Below are positions 31,301 to 46,300 of a stretch of 64,000 nucleotides of DNA, piece after piece. How positions within the stretch are numbered: the stretch's first letter is position 1; the number at the start of each line of letters is the position of its first letter. Made by a program: the position numbers and the translations under genes. The notes below the pieces were generated by a model. The model made no database searches. It was not told where the DNA came from and worked only from the letters and a program-made list of their open reading frames with translations. The stretch is taken from NCBI RefSeq assembly GCF_032118995.1, contig NC_092666.1, forward strand, positions 10,986,501 to 11,050,500, in the 5' to 3' direction. The DNA is from Asterias amurensis (lineage: Eukaryota; Echinodermata; Asteroidea; Forcipulatida; Asteriidae).

Positions 31301-34300
31301 TGTCATTACTGTAGATGGTCTACAACGCTTGACAGACAGGCTTTATGAGGTGGTCAGTGAGCAGGGAGCTGAGGTTTACACACAGACACCTTGCACCAAG
31401 ATTGAATTTATACCAGACCCAAATGCCACACATCAAAAGGTATCTGACGGTTTTTAAACTTCCTCTTTCTTGAGTCAGGAAACCAGTATTAAGATTTTCT
31501 CATCCCTATTGTACTGGATATTTTGGAAGAGTTGTATTTAAAGTTAAAAACTTCAGGATGTTATTTCGTGACGAATAGCATGTTAGCGCACAAAGTTTAG
31601 AATGTAATTTTTGCACTGTCCGTATGAGGAGCGTGACGCATTGACACTCACAATAAACGATGTGTGCAATATAAAAATTGGGAGTAGGTTATAGGTTTTT
31701 ATACCACCGTCCAGCTCTAGCATCTGATTGGTGGATTAGGGCGTACTGGAAGATAAAATTAAATAGTAGACTTGCGGGTACAGCCATTCTCATGAAGTCG
31801 GGCCGAGTATTCGAAATGTCAAGACCACACCGGCTCTTTTCAGAGCTAACACTCGCACAAAAGAGATTTACACATGGATGAACCCTCAAGTTTGCTATTT
31901 ATTTATAGTTTCTGCCTATTTTTACACACCTTGCAAATCTTCAAACAACACCAGAACACTGGATAATTGTTTTTTTTTTCTTCATTGCTGAAATTGTTCA
32001 CAGTCTTTACATTTACAATCTGTCCATTTACAATCTGTCCATTAACTGTTTTTTTCCTATTACAATTTCCCTTTTCCCATTTACAAAAATGATTTACAAT
32101 CTGCCCATTTTCAAATCTTGTCGTGCTGTTTATTCCTTGTCAGATTGCCAGGGTACACACTTCCGATGCAGTGTGGGAGACAGACAGGTTGATCTGTGCA
32201 TTACCTGCAAAAAGTAAGTTCCAAACCCTCCTACTGTTGGACCATTTAATATCATCCACCATTGCACGTTAAAGGAACATGTTGCCTTGGATCGGTCAAG
32301 TTGGTCTTTGAAAAGCGTTTTTTATAAAATGCATATGGGTAGAAAAATGTTGTAAAAGTAGAATACAATGATCCACACAATCATGCCTCGAAATTGCACG
32401 GTTTTCCTTTTACCTCGTCGACTAACACGGACGGCCATTTATGGTATGGGAGTCAAATTTTTGATTCCCATAAATGGCAGACCGTGTTAGTTCGCAAAGT
32501 AAAAGGAAAACCACGCAATTTCGAGGCATGCTTGTGTGGATCAATGTATTCTACTTTTAAAACACCTTTCCAACCAGATGCATTTTATAACAAGCGGTTA
32601 TAAACACTTTGTATTGACCAACTCGTCTGATCCAAGGCAACGTGTTCCTTTTAAGAACCCAGTGCACGTATCAAAAAGAGAAGGGTTTGGCCCTGGTGTT
32701 CCTGGTTTGATTGGCAGCATATTGCACCACAGCACCTTGTAAACCAGTACATGGTGCTATGTAAAGGGAGTCGGTCTCCTAATTCAAACGTAGTCCCACA
32801 TAGCTTGCAGGAAAATAGCGAATGATGAAGCGCCTTGAGGGTCACTGAGTGACGGATATAAGCGCTATAATAAGAAGCCACTAATATTACAACTGAAGTG
32901 AACTTCCTGTGTTTTTTCAGATCTGGTTGAAGTACTTCCTGTTGATCTTGACCCGCTGTCCGACCATCTACAAGATGTAAATAGTGCCACTGTGGCCGTT
33001 ATTAATCTGGAGTACGAGGGCTCACATCTTCCGACTGAGGTAAGCCATCTTGTCAACCCCAGTACTTAGAGGTCAGTCAGACACAGTACTAAGCAGTTTG
33101 ATAATTACTCAATAATAATGTTAGCATAAAACCTTACTTGGTAACTAGCAATGGGTAGCTTTGTGAGAAACGGCTCCCTCTAAAGTAACGTAGTTTTCAA
33201 GAAAGATGTAGTTTTCCTCTAAAATATTTGAATTTTATTTTGAGACCTCAGAATTAGATTTTGAGGTCCCGAAATCAAGCATCTGAAAGCACACAACTTC
33301 GTGTGACAAGGGTGTTTTTTCTTCCATTATCATCTCCCAACCTCGACGACCAATTGAGTTCAAATTTTCACAGGTGTGATATTTTGTGCATATGATGAGA
33401 TACACCAAGCGGGAAGACTGATCTTTCACAATTACCATAAGTGTCCAGTGTCTTCAAGCAGTTTTAACTCATTCGGTTTAAATTTTGTGTGTCTGAATGC
33501 TCTTAAAACTTTATTGGATCAAGTGAAAACCGTTTTAGTTAAATCGGTAGACAAGTGGTTTCCGTAACAAAACTATTGTTTGTTGCTTTTTTAATTTTTA
33601 TTATTCCTACACTTCATCAAACAGCAATTAAATTTGTACAATTTTGTTTTTGTCTCCAAGGGATTCGGTTACCTGGTTCCTTCTCATGAGCGATCCAACG
33701 TTCTTGGAGTGATTTTTGACTCGTGCGCTTTCCCTCAACATGACAGACCCGGGCCAAAGACTACTAGAATAACTGTAAGTATCATTGGACCCACAATCTG
33801 TTCATGAAATGATCACCAAAGCTTGAATCCAGTGAAAATAATTAATCATCAAAGAGAAAAAAACACCTTTGTTCTTTCAGAGGCCTGGATGAAGATTTCA
33901 GGCCATTTGTTACTTCAGAGATGGTACTATCAACAGCTCTCCGTTGTTCGTTACCAATTATGTTTTTATGCTAAGGTGTATTTTCAGTAATTACAACATG
34001 GCATTGGATGGACTTCACAAAGAGTTAAGACTAGTCTTATCTCGTGTTAGGACCCTAACTTGGGACCAGTCTTAAATTCTGAAGAGTTCTAGGACTAGTC
34101 CTTTAGGACTATCTTTGTGAAATCAACCCCAGTGCCTTTAATAGACTAGTCAGCTCTCTCGCTTACAAACATCAGAACTTTGACATTTTACCTCGAACTG
34201 TCTCGTCTAAACCAGCCTCTGTTTTGTTATTCCGCAGTGCATGATGGGAGGGGCGTGGTTCCGCGAACTCTTTGGTGACCCCGACAAGGTGGACCCTGAG

Positions 34301-37300
34301 TGGCTAGCCTCCGTTGCCATGGAGACACTAAAAAGCCAGATAGGACTCATTGCCAAGCCGACATATTGCAAAGTAAACCTGTCTCAGGATTGTATACCAA
34401 ACTATCGAGTCAACCACCACAGACTTTTAGGTAAGTTTGTGACAATTAATAATGAGTGCATCATCACAAAATATAATTTGACCTTGTAGCCCCTCTGTGA
34501 AATAAATACTAAATACTAGACCAAGCCAGGGCCCAATGTCATGGCTGTGCTTACCGTAAGCACAGAATCAGCGCTTACGGAAGCAGGGAATTCTGTGTTT
34601 ACAACAAGCGTATTTCACGGGTTAGCAGCTAGTTTTGGCTTCTGCGCATGCAGACTCCACGTTACTAGGCATTCTACGCTTACAAGGCTAGCACATGAAT
34701 TTGGCGCTTGCACTAAAAGCGGGGAATCATTATCGTAAGCGCAGAATTCGCCACTGAGCAGAGCCATGAAATTGGGCCCAATTGCCATGAAAATCCTGCA
34801 GTACAGGGCCAACGTTCATAGCTCTGCTTACTAGAAGCAAAGAATCAGCGCTAACAGGAGCAGGGACTTCTGCATTTACATCAAGCAAGTTACAGGGGTT
34901 AGCAGGGAAGTTTGGCTTGTGATTGTACTCCACTTTACTAGACATTCTTCGCATACACAACTTGCCATAGTTACATGTACATGTAGCGAAGAATTATGAC
35001 GTAAAACTTTTTCAAATAATTGTATAACTTCTTTTACCTGAGATAATTTTTTCAGTACTTAATACCCTCAGCATCATTTGGATTTGGGTACTTTTTTTAA
35101 CACAAACTCACAAAATTCTCAAAAATCTCAAACTTTCGCTTATATACCCAGTCCGCACTGATAAAATGTCTTTAGTTGTATCTTCTGTATCATTTGAAAG
35201 CATAAAATCACAGAAATTTTGTTCACCCCGAATCTGAAAAAATCGACCCATGCCAACATCACAGATTTTTTTGGATTTTTGACCAAAAATACAAACTCAC
35301 AAAATTCTTTAAAAATCTCAAACTTTCGCTTATATACCCAGACCACACTAATAAAAAGTCTTCAGTAGTATCTTCTGTATCATTTGAAAGCATAAAGACA
35401 CAGAAAATATTTTCACCCCAAATCTGAAAAATCGACCCATGCCGGCATCACAGATTGTTTTGGTTTTTTGACCCAAAACACAAACTCACAAAATTCTTTA
35501 AAAATCTCAAACTTTCGCTTATATACCCAGTCCCCACTGATAAAATGTCTTCAGTAGTATCTTCTGTATCATTTGAAAGCATAAAATCACAGAAAATATT
35601 TTCACCTCGAATCTGAAAAATCAACCCATGCCGGCATCACAGATTTTTTTGTATTTTTGACCAAAAACACAAACTCTCAAAATTCTTTAAAAATCTCAAA
35701 CTTTCGTTTATATACCCAGTCCGCACTGATAAAATGTCTTTAGTAGTATCTTCTGAATCATTTGAAAGCATAAAATCACAGAAATTTTGTTCACCCCGAA
35801 TCTGAAAAAAAATCGACCCATGCCGGCATCACAGATTTTTTTTGGATTTTTGACCCAAAATACAAACTCACAAAATTTTTTAAAAATCTCAAACTTTCGC
35901 TTATATACCCAGTCCGCACTGATCAAATGTCTTCAGCAGTATCTTCTGTATCATTTGAAAGCATAAAATCACAGAAAATATTTTCACCTCGAATCTGAAA
36001 AATCAACCCATGCCGGCATCACAGATTTATTTTGTATTTTTGACTAAAAAACACAAACTCACAAAATTCTTTAAAAATCTCAAACTTTCGCTTATATACC
36101 CAGTCCGCACTGATAAAATGTCTTTGGTAGTATCTTCTGTATCATTTGAAAGCATTAAATCACAGAAAATATTTTCACCCCAAATCTGAAAAATTGACCC
36201 ATGCCGGCATCACAGATTTTTTTGGATTTTTGACCCAAAACACAAACTCACAAAATTCTTTAAAAATCTCAAACTTTCGCTTATATACCAAGTCCGCACT
36301 GATAAAATGTCTGTAGTAGTATCTTCTGTATCATTTGAAAGCATAAAATCACAGAAATTTTGTTCGCCCCGAGTCTGAAAAATCGACCCATGCCGGCATC
36401 ACAGATTTTTTGGGATTTTTGACCAAAAATACAAACTCACAAAATTCTTTAAAAATCTCAAACTTTCGCTTATATACCAAGTCCGCACTGATAAAATGTC
36501 TTCAGTAGTATCTTCTGTATCATTTGAAAGCATAAAATCACAGAAATTTTGTTCACCTCGAATCTGAAAAAGCAACCCATGCCGGCATCACAATTTTTTT
36601 TGTATTTTTTACCAAAAACACAAACTCACAAAATTCTTTAAAAATCTCAAACTTTCGCTTATATACCCAGTCCGCACTGATTAAATGTCTTTGGTAGTAT
36701 TTTCTGTATCATTTGAAAGCATAAAATCACAGAAAATATTTTACCCCCAAATCTGAAAAATCGACCCATGCCGGCATCACAGGTTTTTTTTGCTTTTTGA
36801 CCAAAAACACGAACTCACAAAATTCTTTAAAAATCTCAAACTTTCGCTTATATACCGAGTAAATCGACCCATGCCGGCATCTCAGATTTTTTTGGATTTT
36901 TGACCCAAAACACAAACTCACAAAATTCTTTTAAAATCTCAAACTTTCGCTTATTGAATTGAATTGAATTTGAATTGAATGGTTTATTCGCCAAGTATAT
37001 AAAAAAAAAAAAAATACATGAAATATATACCCAGTCCGCACTGATAAAATGTCTTTAGTAGTATCTTCTGTATCATTTGAAAGCATAAAAGCACAGAAAT
37101 TTTGTTCACCTCGAATCTGAAAAATCGACCCATGCCGGCATCACAGATTTTTTTGGATTTTTGACCAAAAACACAAACTCACAAAATTCTTTAAAAATCT
37201 CAAACTTTCGCTTATATACCCAGTCCGCACTGATAAAATGTCTTTGGTAGTATCTTCTGTATCATTTGAAAGCGTAAAATCACAGAAAATATTTTCACCT

Positions 37301-40300
37301 CGAATCTGAAAAATCGACCCATGCCGGCATCACAGATTTTTTTGGATTTTTGACCAAAAACACAAACTCACAAAATTCTTTAAAAATCTCAAACTTTCGC
37401 TTATATACCCAGTCCGTATTGATAAAATGTCTTTGGTAGTATCTTCTGTATCATTTGAAAGCATAAAATCACAGAAAATATTTTCACCCCAAATCTGAAA
37501 AATCGACCCATGCCAGCATCACAGACTTTTTTGGATTTTTGACCAAAAACACAAACTCACAAAATCTTAAAAATCTAAAACTTTCGCTTATATACCCAGT
37601 CCGCACTGATAAAATGTCTTTAGTAGTATCTTCTGTATCATTTGAAAGCATAAAATCACAGAAATTTTGTTCACCCCGAATCTGAAAAATCGACCCATGC
37701 CGGCATCACAGATTTTTTTGGATTTTTGACCAAAAATACAAACTCACAAAATTCGTTAAAAATCTCAAACTTTCGCTCATATACATGATATACCCAGTCC
37801 GCACTGATAAAATGTCTTCAGTAGTATCTTCTGTATCCTTTGAAAGCATAAAGTTACAGTAATTTTGTTCACCCCAAATCTGAAAAATCGACCCATGCCG
37901 GCATCACAGATTTTTTGGAATTTTTGACCAAAAATACAAACTCACAAAATTCCTTAAAAATCTCAAACTTTCGCTTATATACCCAGTCCGCACTGATAAA
38001 ATGTCTTTAGTAGTATCTTCTGTATCATTTGAAAGCAAAAAATCACAGAAAATATTTTCACCCCAAATCTGAAAAATCGACCCATGCCAGCATCACAGAT
38101 TTTTTTGGATTTTTAACCAAAAACTCAAACTCACAAAATTCTTTAAAAATCTCAAGCTTTCGCTTATATACCCAGTCCGCACTGATAAAATGTCTTCAGT
38201 AGTATCTTCTGTATCATTTGAAAGCATAAAATCACAGAAATTTTGTTCACCCCGAATCTGAAAAATCGACCCATGCCAGCATCACAGATTTTTTTGGATT
38301 TTTGACCAAAAATACAAACTCACAAAATTCGTTAAAAATCTCAAACTTTCGCTTATATACATGATATACCCAGTCCGCACTGATAAAATGTCTTCAGTAG
38401 TATCTTCTGTATCCTTTGAAAGCATAAAGTTACAGTAATTTTGTTCACCCCAAATCTGAAAAATCGACCCATGCCGGCATCACAGATTTTTTGGAATTTT
38501 TGACCAAAAATACAAACTCACAAAATTCCTTAAAAATCTCAAACTTTCGCTTATATACCCAGTCCGCACTGATAAAATGTCTTTAGTAGTATCTTCTGTA
38601 TCATTTGAAAGCAAAAAATCACAGAAAATATTTTCACCCCAAATCTGAAAAATCGACCCATGCCAGCATCACAGATTTTTTTGGATTTTTAACCAAAAAC
38701 TCAAACTCACAAAATTCTTTAAAAATCTCAAGCTTTCGCTTATATACCCAGTCCGCACTGATAAAATGTCTTCAGTAGTATCTTCTGTATCATTTGAAAG
38801 CATAAAATCACAGAAATTTTGTTCACCCCGAATCTGAAAAATCGACCCATGCCGGCATCACAGATTTTTTTGGATTTTTGACCAAAAATACAAACTCACA
38901 AAATTTGTTAAAAATCTCAAACTTTCGCTTATATACCCAGTCCGCACTGATAAAATGTCTTCAGTAGTATCTTCTGTATCCTTTGAAAGCATAAAGTTAC
39001 AGTAATTTTGTTCACCCCAAATCTGAAAAATCGACCCATGCCGGCATCACAGATTTTTTGGAATTTTTGACCAAAAATACAAACTCACAAAATTCCTTAA
39101 AAATCTCAAACTTTCGCTTATATACCCAGTCCGCACTGATAAAATGTCTTTAGTAGTATCTTCTGTATCATTTGAAAAAAAAAAATCACAGAAAATATTT
39201 TCACCCCAAATCTGAAAAATCGACCCATGCCAGCATCACAGATTTTTTTGGATTTTTAACCAAAAACTCAAACTCACAAAATTCTTTAAAAATCTCAAGC
39301 TTTCGCTTATATACCCAGTCCGCACTGATAAAATGTCTTCAGTAGTATCTTCTGTATCATTTGAAAGCATAAAGTCACAGAAATTTTGTTCACCTCGAAT
39401 CTGAAAAATCGACCCATGCGGGCATCACAGATTTCTTTTGGATTTTTGACCCAAAACACAAACTCACAAAATTCTTTTAAAATCTCAAACTTTCGCTTAT
39501 TGAATTGAATTGAATTTGAATTGAATGGTTTATTCGCCAAGTATATAAAAAAAAAAAAAATACATGAAATATATACCCAGTCCGCACTGATAAAATGTCT
39601 TTAGTAGTATCTTCTGTATCATTTGAAAGCATAAAAGCACAGAAATTTTGTTCACCTCGAATCTGAAAAATCGACCCATGCCGGCATCACAGATTTTTTT
39701 GGATTTTTGACCAAAAACACAAACTCACAAAATTCTTTAAAAATCTCAAACTTTCGCTTATATACCCAGTCCGCACTGATAAAATGTCTTTGGTAGTATC
39801 TTCTGTATCATTTGAAAGCGTAAAATCACAGAAAATATTTTCACCTCGAATCTGAAAAATCGACCCATGCCGGCATCACAGATTTTTTTGGATTTTTGAC
39901 CAAAAACACAAACTCACAAAATTCTTTAAAAATCTCAAACTTTCGCTTATATACCCAGTCCGTATTGATAAAATGTCTTTGGTAGTATCTTCTGTATCAT
40001 TTGAAAGCATAAAATCACAGAAAATATTTTCACCCCAAATCTGAAAAATCGACCCATGCCAGCATCACAGACTTTTTTGGATTTTTGACCAAAAACACAA
40101 ACTCACAAAATCTTAAAAATCTAAAACTTTCGCTTATATACCCAGTCCGCACTGATAAAATGTCTTTAGTAGTATCTTCTGTATCATTTGAAAGCATAAA
40201 ATCACAGAAATTTTGTTCACCCCGAATCTGAAAAATCGACCCATGCCGGCATCACAGATTTTTTTGGATTTTTGACCAAAAATACAAACTCACAAAATTC

Positions 40301-43300
40301 GTTAAAAATCTCAAACTTTCGCTCATATACATGATATACCCAGTCCGCACTGATAAAATGTCTTCAGTAGTATCTTCTGTATCCTTTGAAAGCATAAAGT
40401 TACAGTAATTTTGTTCACCCCAAATCTGAAAAATCGACCCATGCCGGCATCACAGATTTTTTGGAATTTTTGACCAAAAATACAAACTCACAAAATTCCT
40501 TAAAAATCTCAAACTTTCGCTTATATACCCAGTCCGCACTGATAAAATGTCTTTAGTAGTATCTTCTGTATCATTTGAAAGCAAAAAATCACAGAAAATA
40601 TTTTCACCCCAAATCTGAAAAATCGACCCATGCCAGCATCACAGATTTTTTTGGATTTTTAACCAAAAACTCAAACTCACAAAATTCGTTAAAAATCTCA
40701 AACTTTCGCTTATATACATGATATACCCAGTCCGCACTGATAAAATGTCTTCAGTAGTATCTTCTGTATCCTTTGAAAGCATAAAGTTACAGTAATTTTG
40801 TTCACCCCAAATCTGAAAAATCGACCCATGCCGGCATCACAGATTTTTTGGAATTTTTGACCAAAAATACAAACTCACAAAATTCCTTAAAAATCTCAAA
40901 CTTTCGCTTATATACCCAGTCCGCACTGATAAAATGTCTTTAGTAGTATCTTCTGTATCATTTGAAAGCAAAAAATCACAGAAAATATTTTCACCCCAAA
41001 TCTGAAAAATCGACCCATGCCAGCATCACAGATTTTTTTGGATTTTTAACCAAAAACTCAAACTCACAAAATTCTTTAAAAATCTCAAGCTTTCGCTTAT
41101 ATACCCAGTCCGCACTGATAAAATGTCTTCAGTAGTATCTTCTGTATCATTTGAAAGCATAAAATCACAGAAATTTTGTTCACCCCGAATCTGAAAAATC
41201 GACCCATGCCGGCATCACAGATTTTTTTGGATTTTTGACCAAAAATACAAACTCACAAAATTTGTTAAAAATCTCAAACTTTCGCTTATATACCCAGTCC
41301 GCACTGATAAAATGTCTTCAGTAGTATCTTCTGTATCCTTTGAAAGCATAAAGTTACAGTAATTTTGTTCACCCCAAATCTGAAAAATCGACCCATGCCG
41401 GCATCACAGATTTTTTGGAATTTTTGACCAAAAATACAAACTCACAAAATTCCTTAAAAATCTCAAACTTTCGCTTATATACCCAGTCCGCACTGATAAA
41501 ATGTCTTTAGTAGTATCTTCTGTATCATTTGAAAAAAAAAAATCACAGAAAATATTTTCACCCCAAATCTGAAAAATCGACCCATGCCAGCATCACAGAA
41601 TTTTTTGGATTTTTAACCAAAAACTCAAACTCACAAAATTCTTTAAAAATCTCAAGCTTTCGCTTATATACCCAGTCCGCACTGATAAAATGTCTTCAGT
41701 AGTATCTTCTGTATCATTTGAAAGCATAAAGTCACAGAAATTTTGTTCACCTCGAATCTGAAAAATCGACCCATGCGGGCATCACAGATTTCTTTTGGAT
41801 TTTTGACCCAAAACACAAACTCACAAAATTCTTTTAAAATCTCAAACTTTCGCTTATTGAATTGAATTGAATTTGAATTGAATGGTTTATTCGCCAAGTA
41901 TATAAAAAAAAAAAAAATACATGAAATATATACCCAGTCCGCACTGATAAAATGTCTTTAGTAGTATCTTCTGTATCATTTGAAAGCATAAAAGCACAGA
42001 AATTTTGTTCACCTCGAATCTGAAAAATCGACCCATGCCGGCATCACAGATTTTTTTGGATTTTTGACCAAAAACACAAACTCACAAAATTCTTTAAAAA
42101 TCTCAAACTTTCGCTTATATACCCAGTCCGCACTGATAAAATGTCTTTGGTAGTATCTTCTGTATCATTTGAAAGCGTAAAATCACAGAAAATATTTTCA
42201 CCTCGAATCTGAAAAATCGACCCATGCCGGCATCACAGATTTTTTTGGATTTTTGACCAAAAACACAAACTCACAAAATTCTTTAAAAATCTCAAACTTT
42301 CGCTTATATACCCAGTCCGTATTGATAAAATGTCTTTGGTAGTATCTTCTGTATCATTTGAAAGCATAAAATCACAGAAAATATTTTCACCCCAAATCTG
42401 AAAAATCGACCCATGCCAGCATCACAGACTTTTTTGGATTTTTGACCAAAAACACAAACTCACAAAATCTTAAAAATCTAAAACTTTCGCTTATATACCC
42501 AGTCCGCACTGATAAAATGTCTTTAGTAGTATCTTCTGTATCATTTGAAAGCATAAAATCACAGAAATTTTGTTCACCCCGAATCTGAAAAATCGACCCA
42601 TGCCGGCATCACAGATTTTTTTGGATTTTTGACCAAAAATACAAACTCACAAAATTCGTTAAAAATCTCAAACTTTCGCTCATATACATGATATACCCAG
42701 TCCGCACTGATAAAATGTCTTCAGTAGTATCTTCTGTATCCTTTGAAAGCATAAAGTTACAGTAATTTTGTTCACCCCAAATCTGAAAAATCGACCCATG
42801 CCGGCATCACAGATTTTTTGGAATTTTTGACCAAAAATACAAACTCACAAAATTCCTTAAAAATCTCAAACTTTCGCTTATATACCCAGTCCGCACTGAT
42901 AAAATGTCTTTAGTAGTATCTTCTGTATCATTTGAAAGCAAAAAATCACAGAAAATATTTTCACCCCAAATCTGAAAAATCGACCCATGCCAGCATCACA
43001 GATTTTTTTGGATTTTTAACCAAAAACTCAAACTCACAAAATTCTTTAAAAATCTCAAGCTTTCGCTTATATACCCAGTCCGCACTGATAAAATGTCTTC
43101 AGTAGTATCTTCTGTATCATTTGAAAGCATAAAATCACAGAAATTTTGTTCACCCCGAATCTGAAAAATCGACCCATGCCAGCATCACAGATTTTTTTGG
43201 ATTTTTGACCAAAAATACAAACTCACAAAATTCGTTAAAAATCTCAAACTTTCGCTTATATACATGATATACCCAGTCCGCACTGATAAAATGTCTTCAG

Positions 43301-46300
43301 TAGTATCTTCTGTATCCTTTGAAAGCATAAAGTTACAGTAATTTTGTTCACCCCAAATCTGAAAAATCGACCCATGCCGGCATCACAGATTTTTTGGAAT
43401 TTTTGACCAAAAATACAAACTCACAAAATTCCTTAAAAATCTCAAACTTTCGCTTATATACCCAGTCCGCACTGATAAAATGTCTTTAGTAGTATCTTCT
43501 GTATCATTTGAAAGCAAAAAATCACAGAAAATATTTTCACCCCAAATCTGAAAAATCGACCCATGCCAGCATCACAGATTTTTTTGGATTTTTAACCAAA
43601 AACTCAAACTCACAAAATTCTTTAAAAATCTCAAGCTTTCGCTTATATACCCAGTCCGCACTGATAAAATGTCTTCAGTAGTATCTTCTGTATCATTTGA
43701 AAGCATAAAATCACAGAAATTTTGTTCACCCCGAATCTGAAAAATCGACCCATGCCGGCATCACAGATTTTTTTGGATTTTTGACCAAAAATACAAACTC
43801 ACAAAATTTGTTAAAAATCTCAAACTTTCGCTTATATACCCAGTCCGCACTGATAAAATGTCTTCAGTAGTATCTTCTGTATCCTTTGAAAGCATAAAGT
43901 TACAGTAATTTTGTTCACCCCAAATCTGAAAAATCGACCCATGCCGGCATCACAGATTTTTTGGAATTTTTGACCAAAAATACAAACTCACAAAATTCCT
44001 TAAAAATCTCAAACTTTCGCTTATATACCCAGTCCGCACTGATAAAATGTCTTTAGTAGTATCTTCTGTATCATTTGAAAGCAAAAAATCACAGAAAATA
44101 TTTTCACCCCAAATCTGAAAAATCGACCCATGCCAGCATCACAGATTTTTTTGGATTTTTAACCAAAAACTCAAACTCACAAAATTCTTTAAAAATCTCA
44201 AGCTTTCGCTTATATACCCAGTCCGCACTGATAAAATGTCTTCAGTAGTATCTTCTGTATCATTTGAAAGCATAAAATCACAGAAATTTTGTTCACCCCG
44301 AATCTGAAAAATCGACCCATGCCGGCATCACAGATTTTTTTGGATTTTTGACCAAAAATACAAACTCACAAAATTTGTTAAAAATCTCAAACTTTCGCTT
44401 ATATACCCAGTCCGCACTGATAAAATGTCTTCAGTAGTATCTTCTGTATCCTTTGAAAGCATAAAGTTACAGTAATTTTGTTCACCCCAAATCTGAAAAA
44501 TCGACCCATGCCGGCATCACAGATTTTTTGGAATTTTTGACCAAAAATACAAACTCACAAAATTCCTTAAAAATCTCAAACTTTCGCTTATATACCCAGT
44601 CCGCACTGATAAAATGTCTTTAGTAGTATCTTCTGTATCATTTGAAAAAAAAAAATCACAGAAAATATTTTCACCCCAAATCTGAAAAATCGACCCATGC
44701 CAGCATCACAGATTTTTTTGGATTTTTAACCAAAAACTCAAACTCACAAAATTCTTTAAAAATCTCAAGCTTTCGCTTATATACCCAGTCCGCACTGATA
44801 AAATGTCTTCAGTAGTATCTTCTGTATCATTTGAAAGCATAAAGTCACAGAAATTTTGTTCACCTCGAATCTGAAAAATCGACCCATGCGGGCATCACAG
44901 ATTTCTTTTGGATTTTTGACCCAAAACACAAACTCACAAAATTCTTTTAAAATCTCAAACTTTCGCTTATTGAATTGAATTGAATTTGAATTGAATGGTT
45001 TATTCGCCAAGTATATAAAAAAAAAAAAAATACATGAAATATATACCCAGTCCGCACTGATAAAATGTCTTTAGTAGTATCTTCTGTATCATTTGAAAGC
45101 ATAAAAGCACAGAAATTTTGTTCACCTCGAATCTGAAAAATCGACCCATGCCGGCATCACAGATTTTTTTGGATTTTTGACCAAAAACACAAACTCACAA
45201 AATTCTTTAAAAATCTCAAACTTTCGCTTATATACCCAGTCCGCACTGATAAAATGTCTTTGGTAGTATCTTCTGTATCATTTGAAAGCGTAAAATCACA
45301 GAAAATATTTTCACCTCGAATCTGAAAAATCGACCCATGCCGGCATCACAGATTTTTTTGGATTTTTGACCAAAAACACAAACTCACAAAATTCTTTAAA
45401 AATCTCAAACTTTCGCTTATATACCCAGTCCGTATTGATAAAATGTCTTTGGTAGTATCTTCTGTATCATTTGAAAGCATAAAATCACAGAAAATATTTT
45501 CACCCCAAATCTGAAAAATCGACCCATGCCAGCATCACAGACTTTTTTGGATTTTTGACCAAAAACACAAACTCACAAAATCTTAAAAATCTAAAACTTT
45601 CGCTTATATACCCAGTCCGCACTGATAAAATGTCTTTAGTAGTATCTTCTGTATCATTTGAAAGCATAAAATCACAGAAATTTTGTTCACCCCGAATCTG
45701 AAAAATCGACCCATGCCGGCATCACAGATTTTTTTGGATTTTTGACCAAAAATACAAACTCACAAAATTCGTTAAAAATCTCAAACTTTCGCTCATATAC
45801 ATGATATACCCAGTCCGCACTGATAAAATGTCTTCAGTAGTATCTTCTGTATCCTTTGAAAGCATAAAGTTACAGTAATTTTGTTCACCCCAAATCTGAA
45901 AAATCGACCCATGCCGGCATCACAGATTTTTTGGAATTTTTGACCAAAAATACAAACTCACAAAATTCCTTAAAAATCTCAAACTTTCGCTTATATACCC
46001 AGTCCGCACTGATAAAATGTCTTTAGTAGTATCTTCTGTATCATTTGAAAGCAAAAAATCACAGAAAATATTTTCACCCCAAATCTGAAAAATCGACCCA
46101 TGCCAGCATCACAGATTTTTTTGGATTTTTAACCAAAAACTCAAACTCACAAAATTCTTTAAAAATCTCAAGCTTTCGCTTATATACCCAGTCCGCACTG
46201 ATAAAATGTCTTCAGTAGTATCTTCTGTATCATTTGAAAGCATAAAATCACAGAAATTTTGTTCACCCCGAATCTGAAAAATCGACCCATGCCAGCATCA

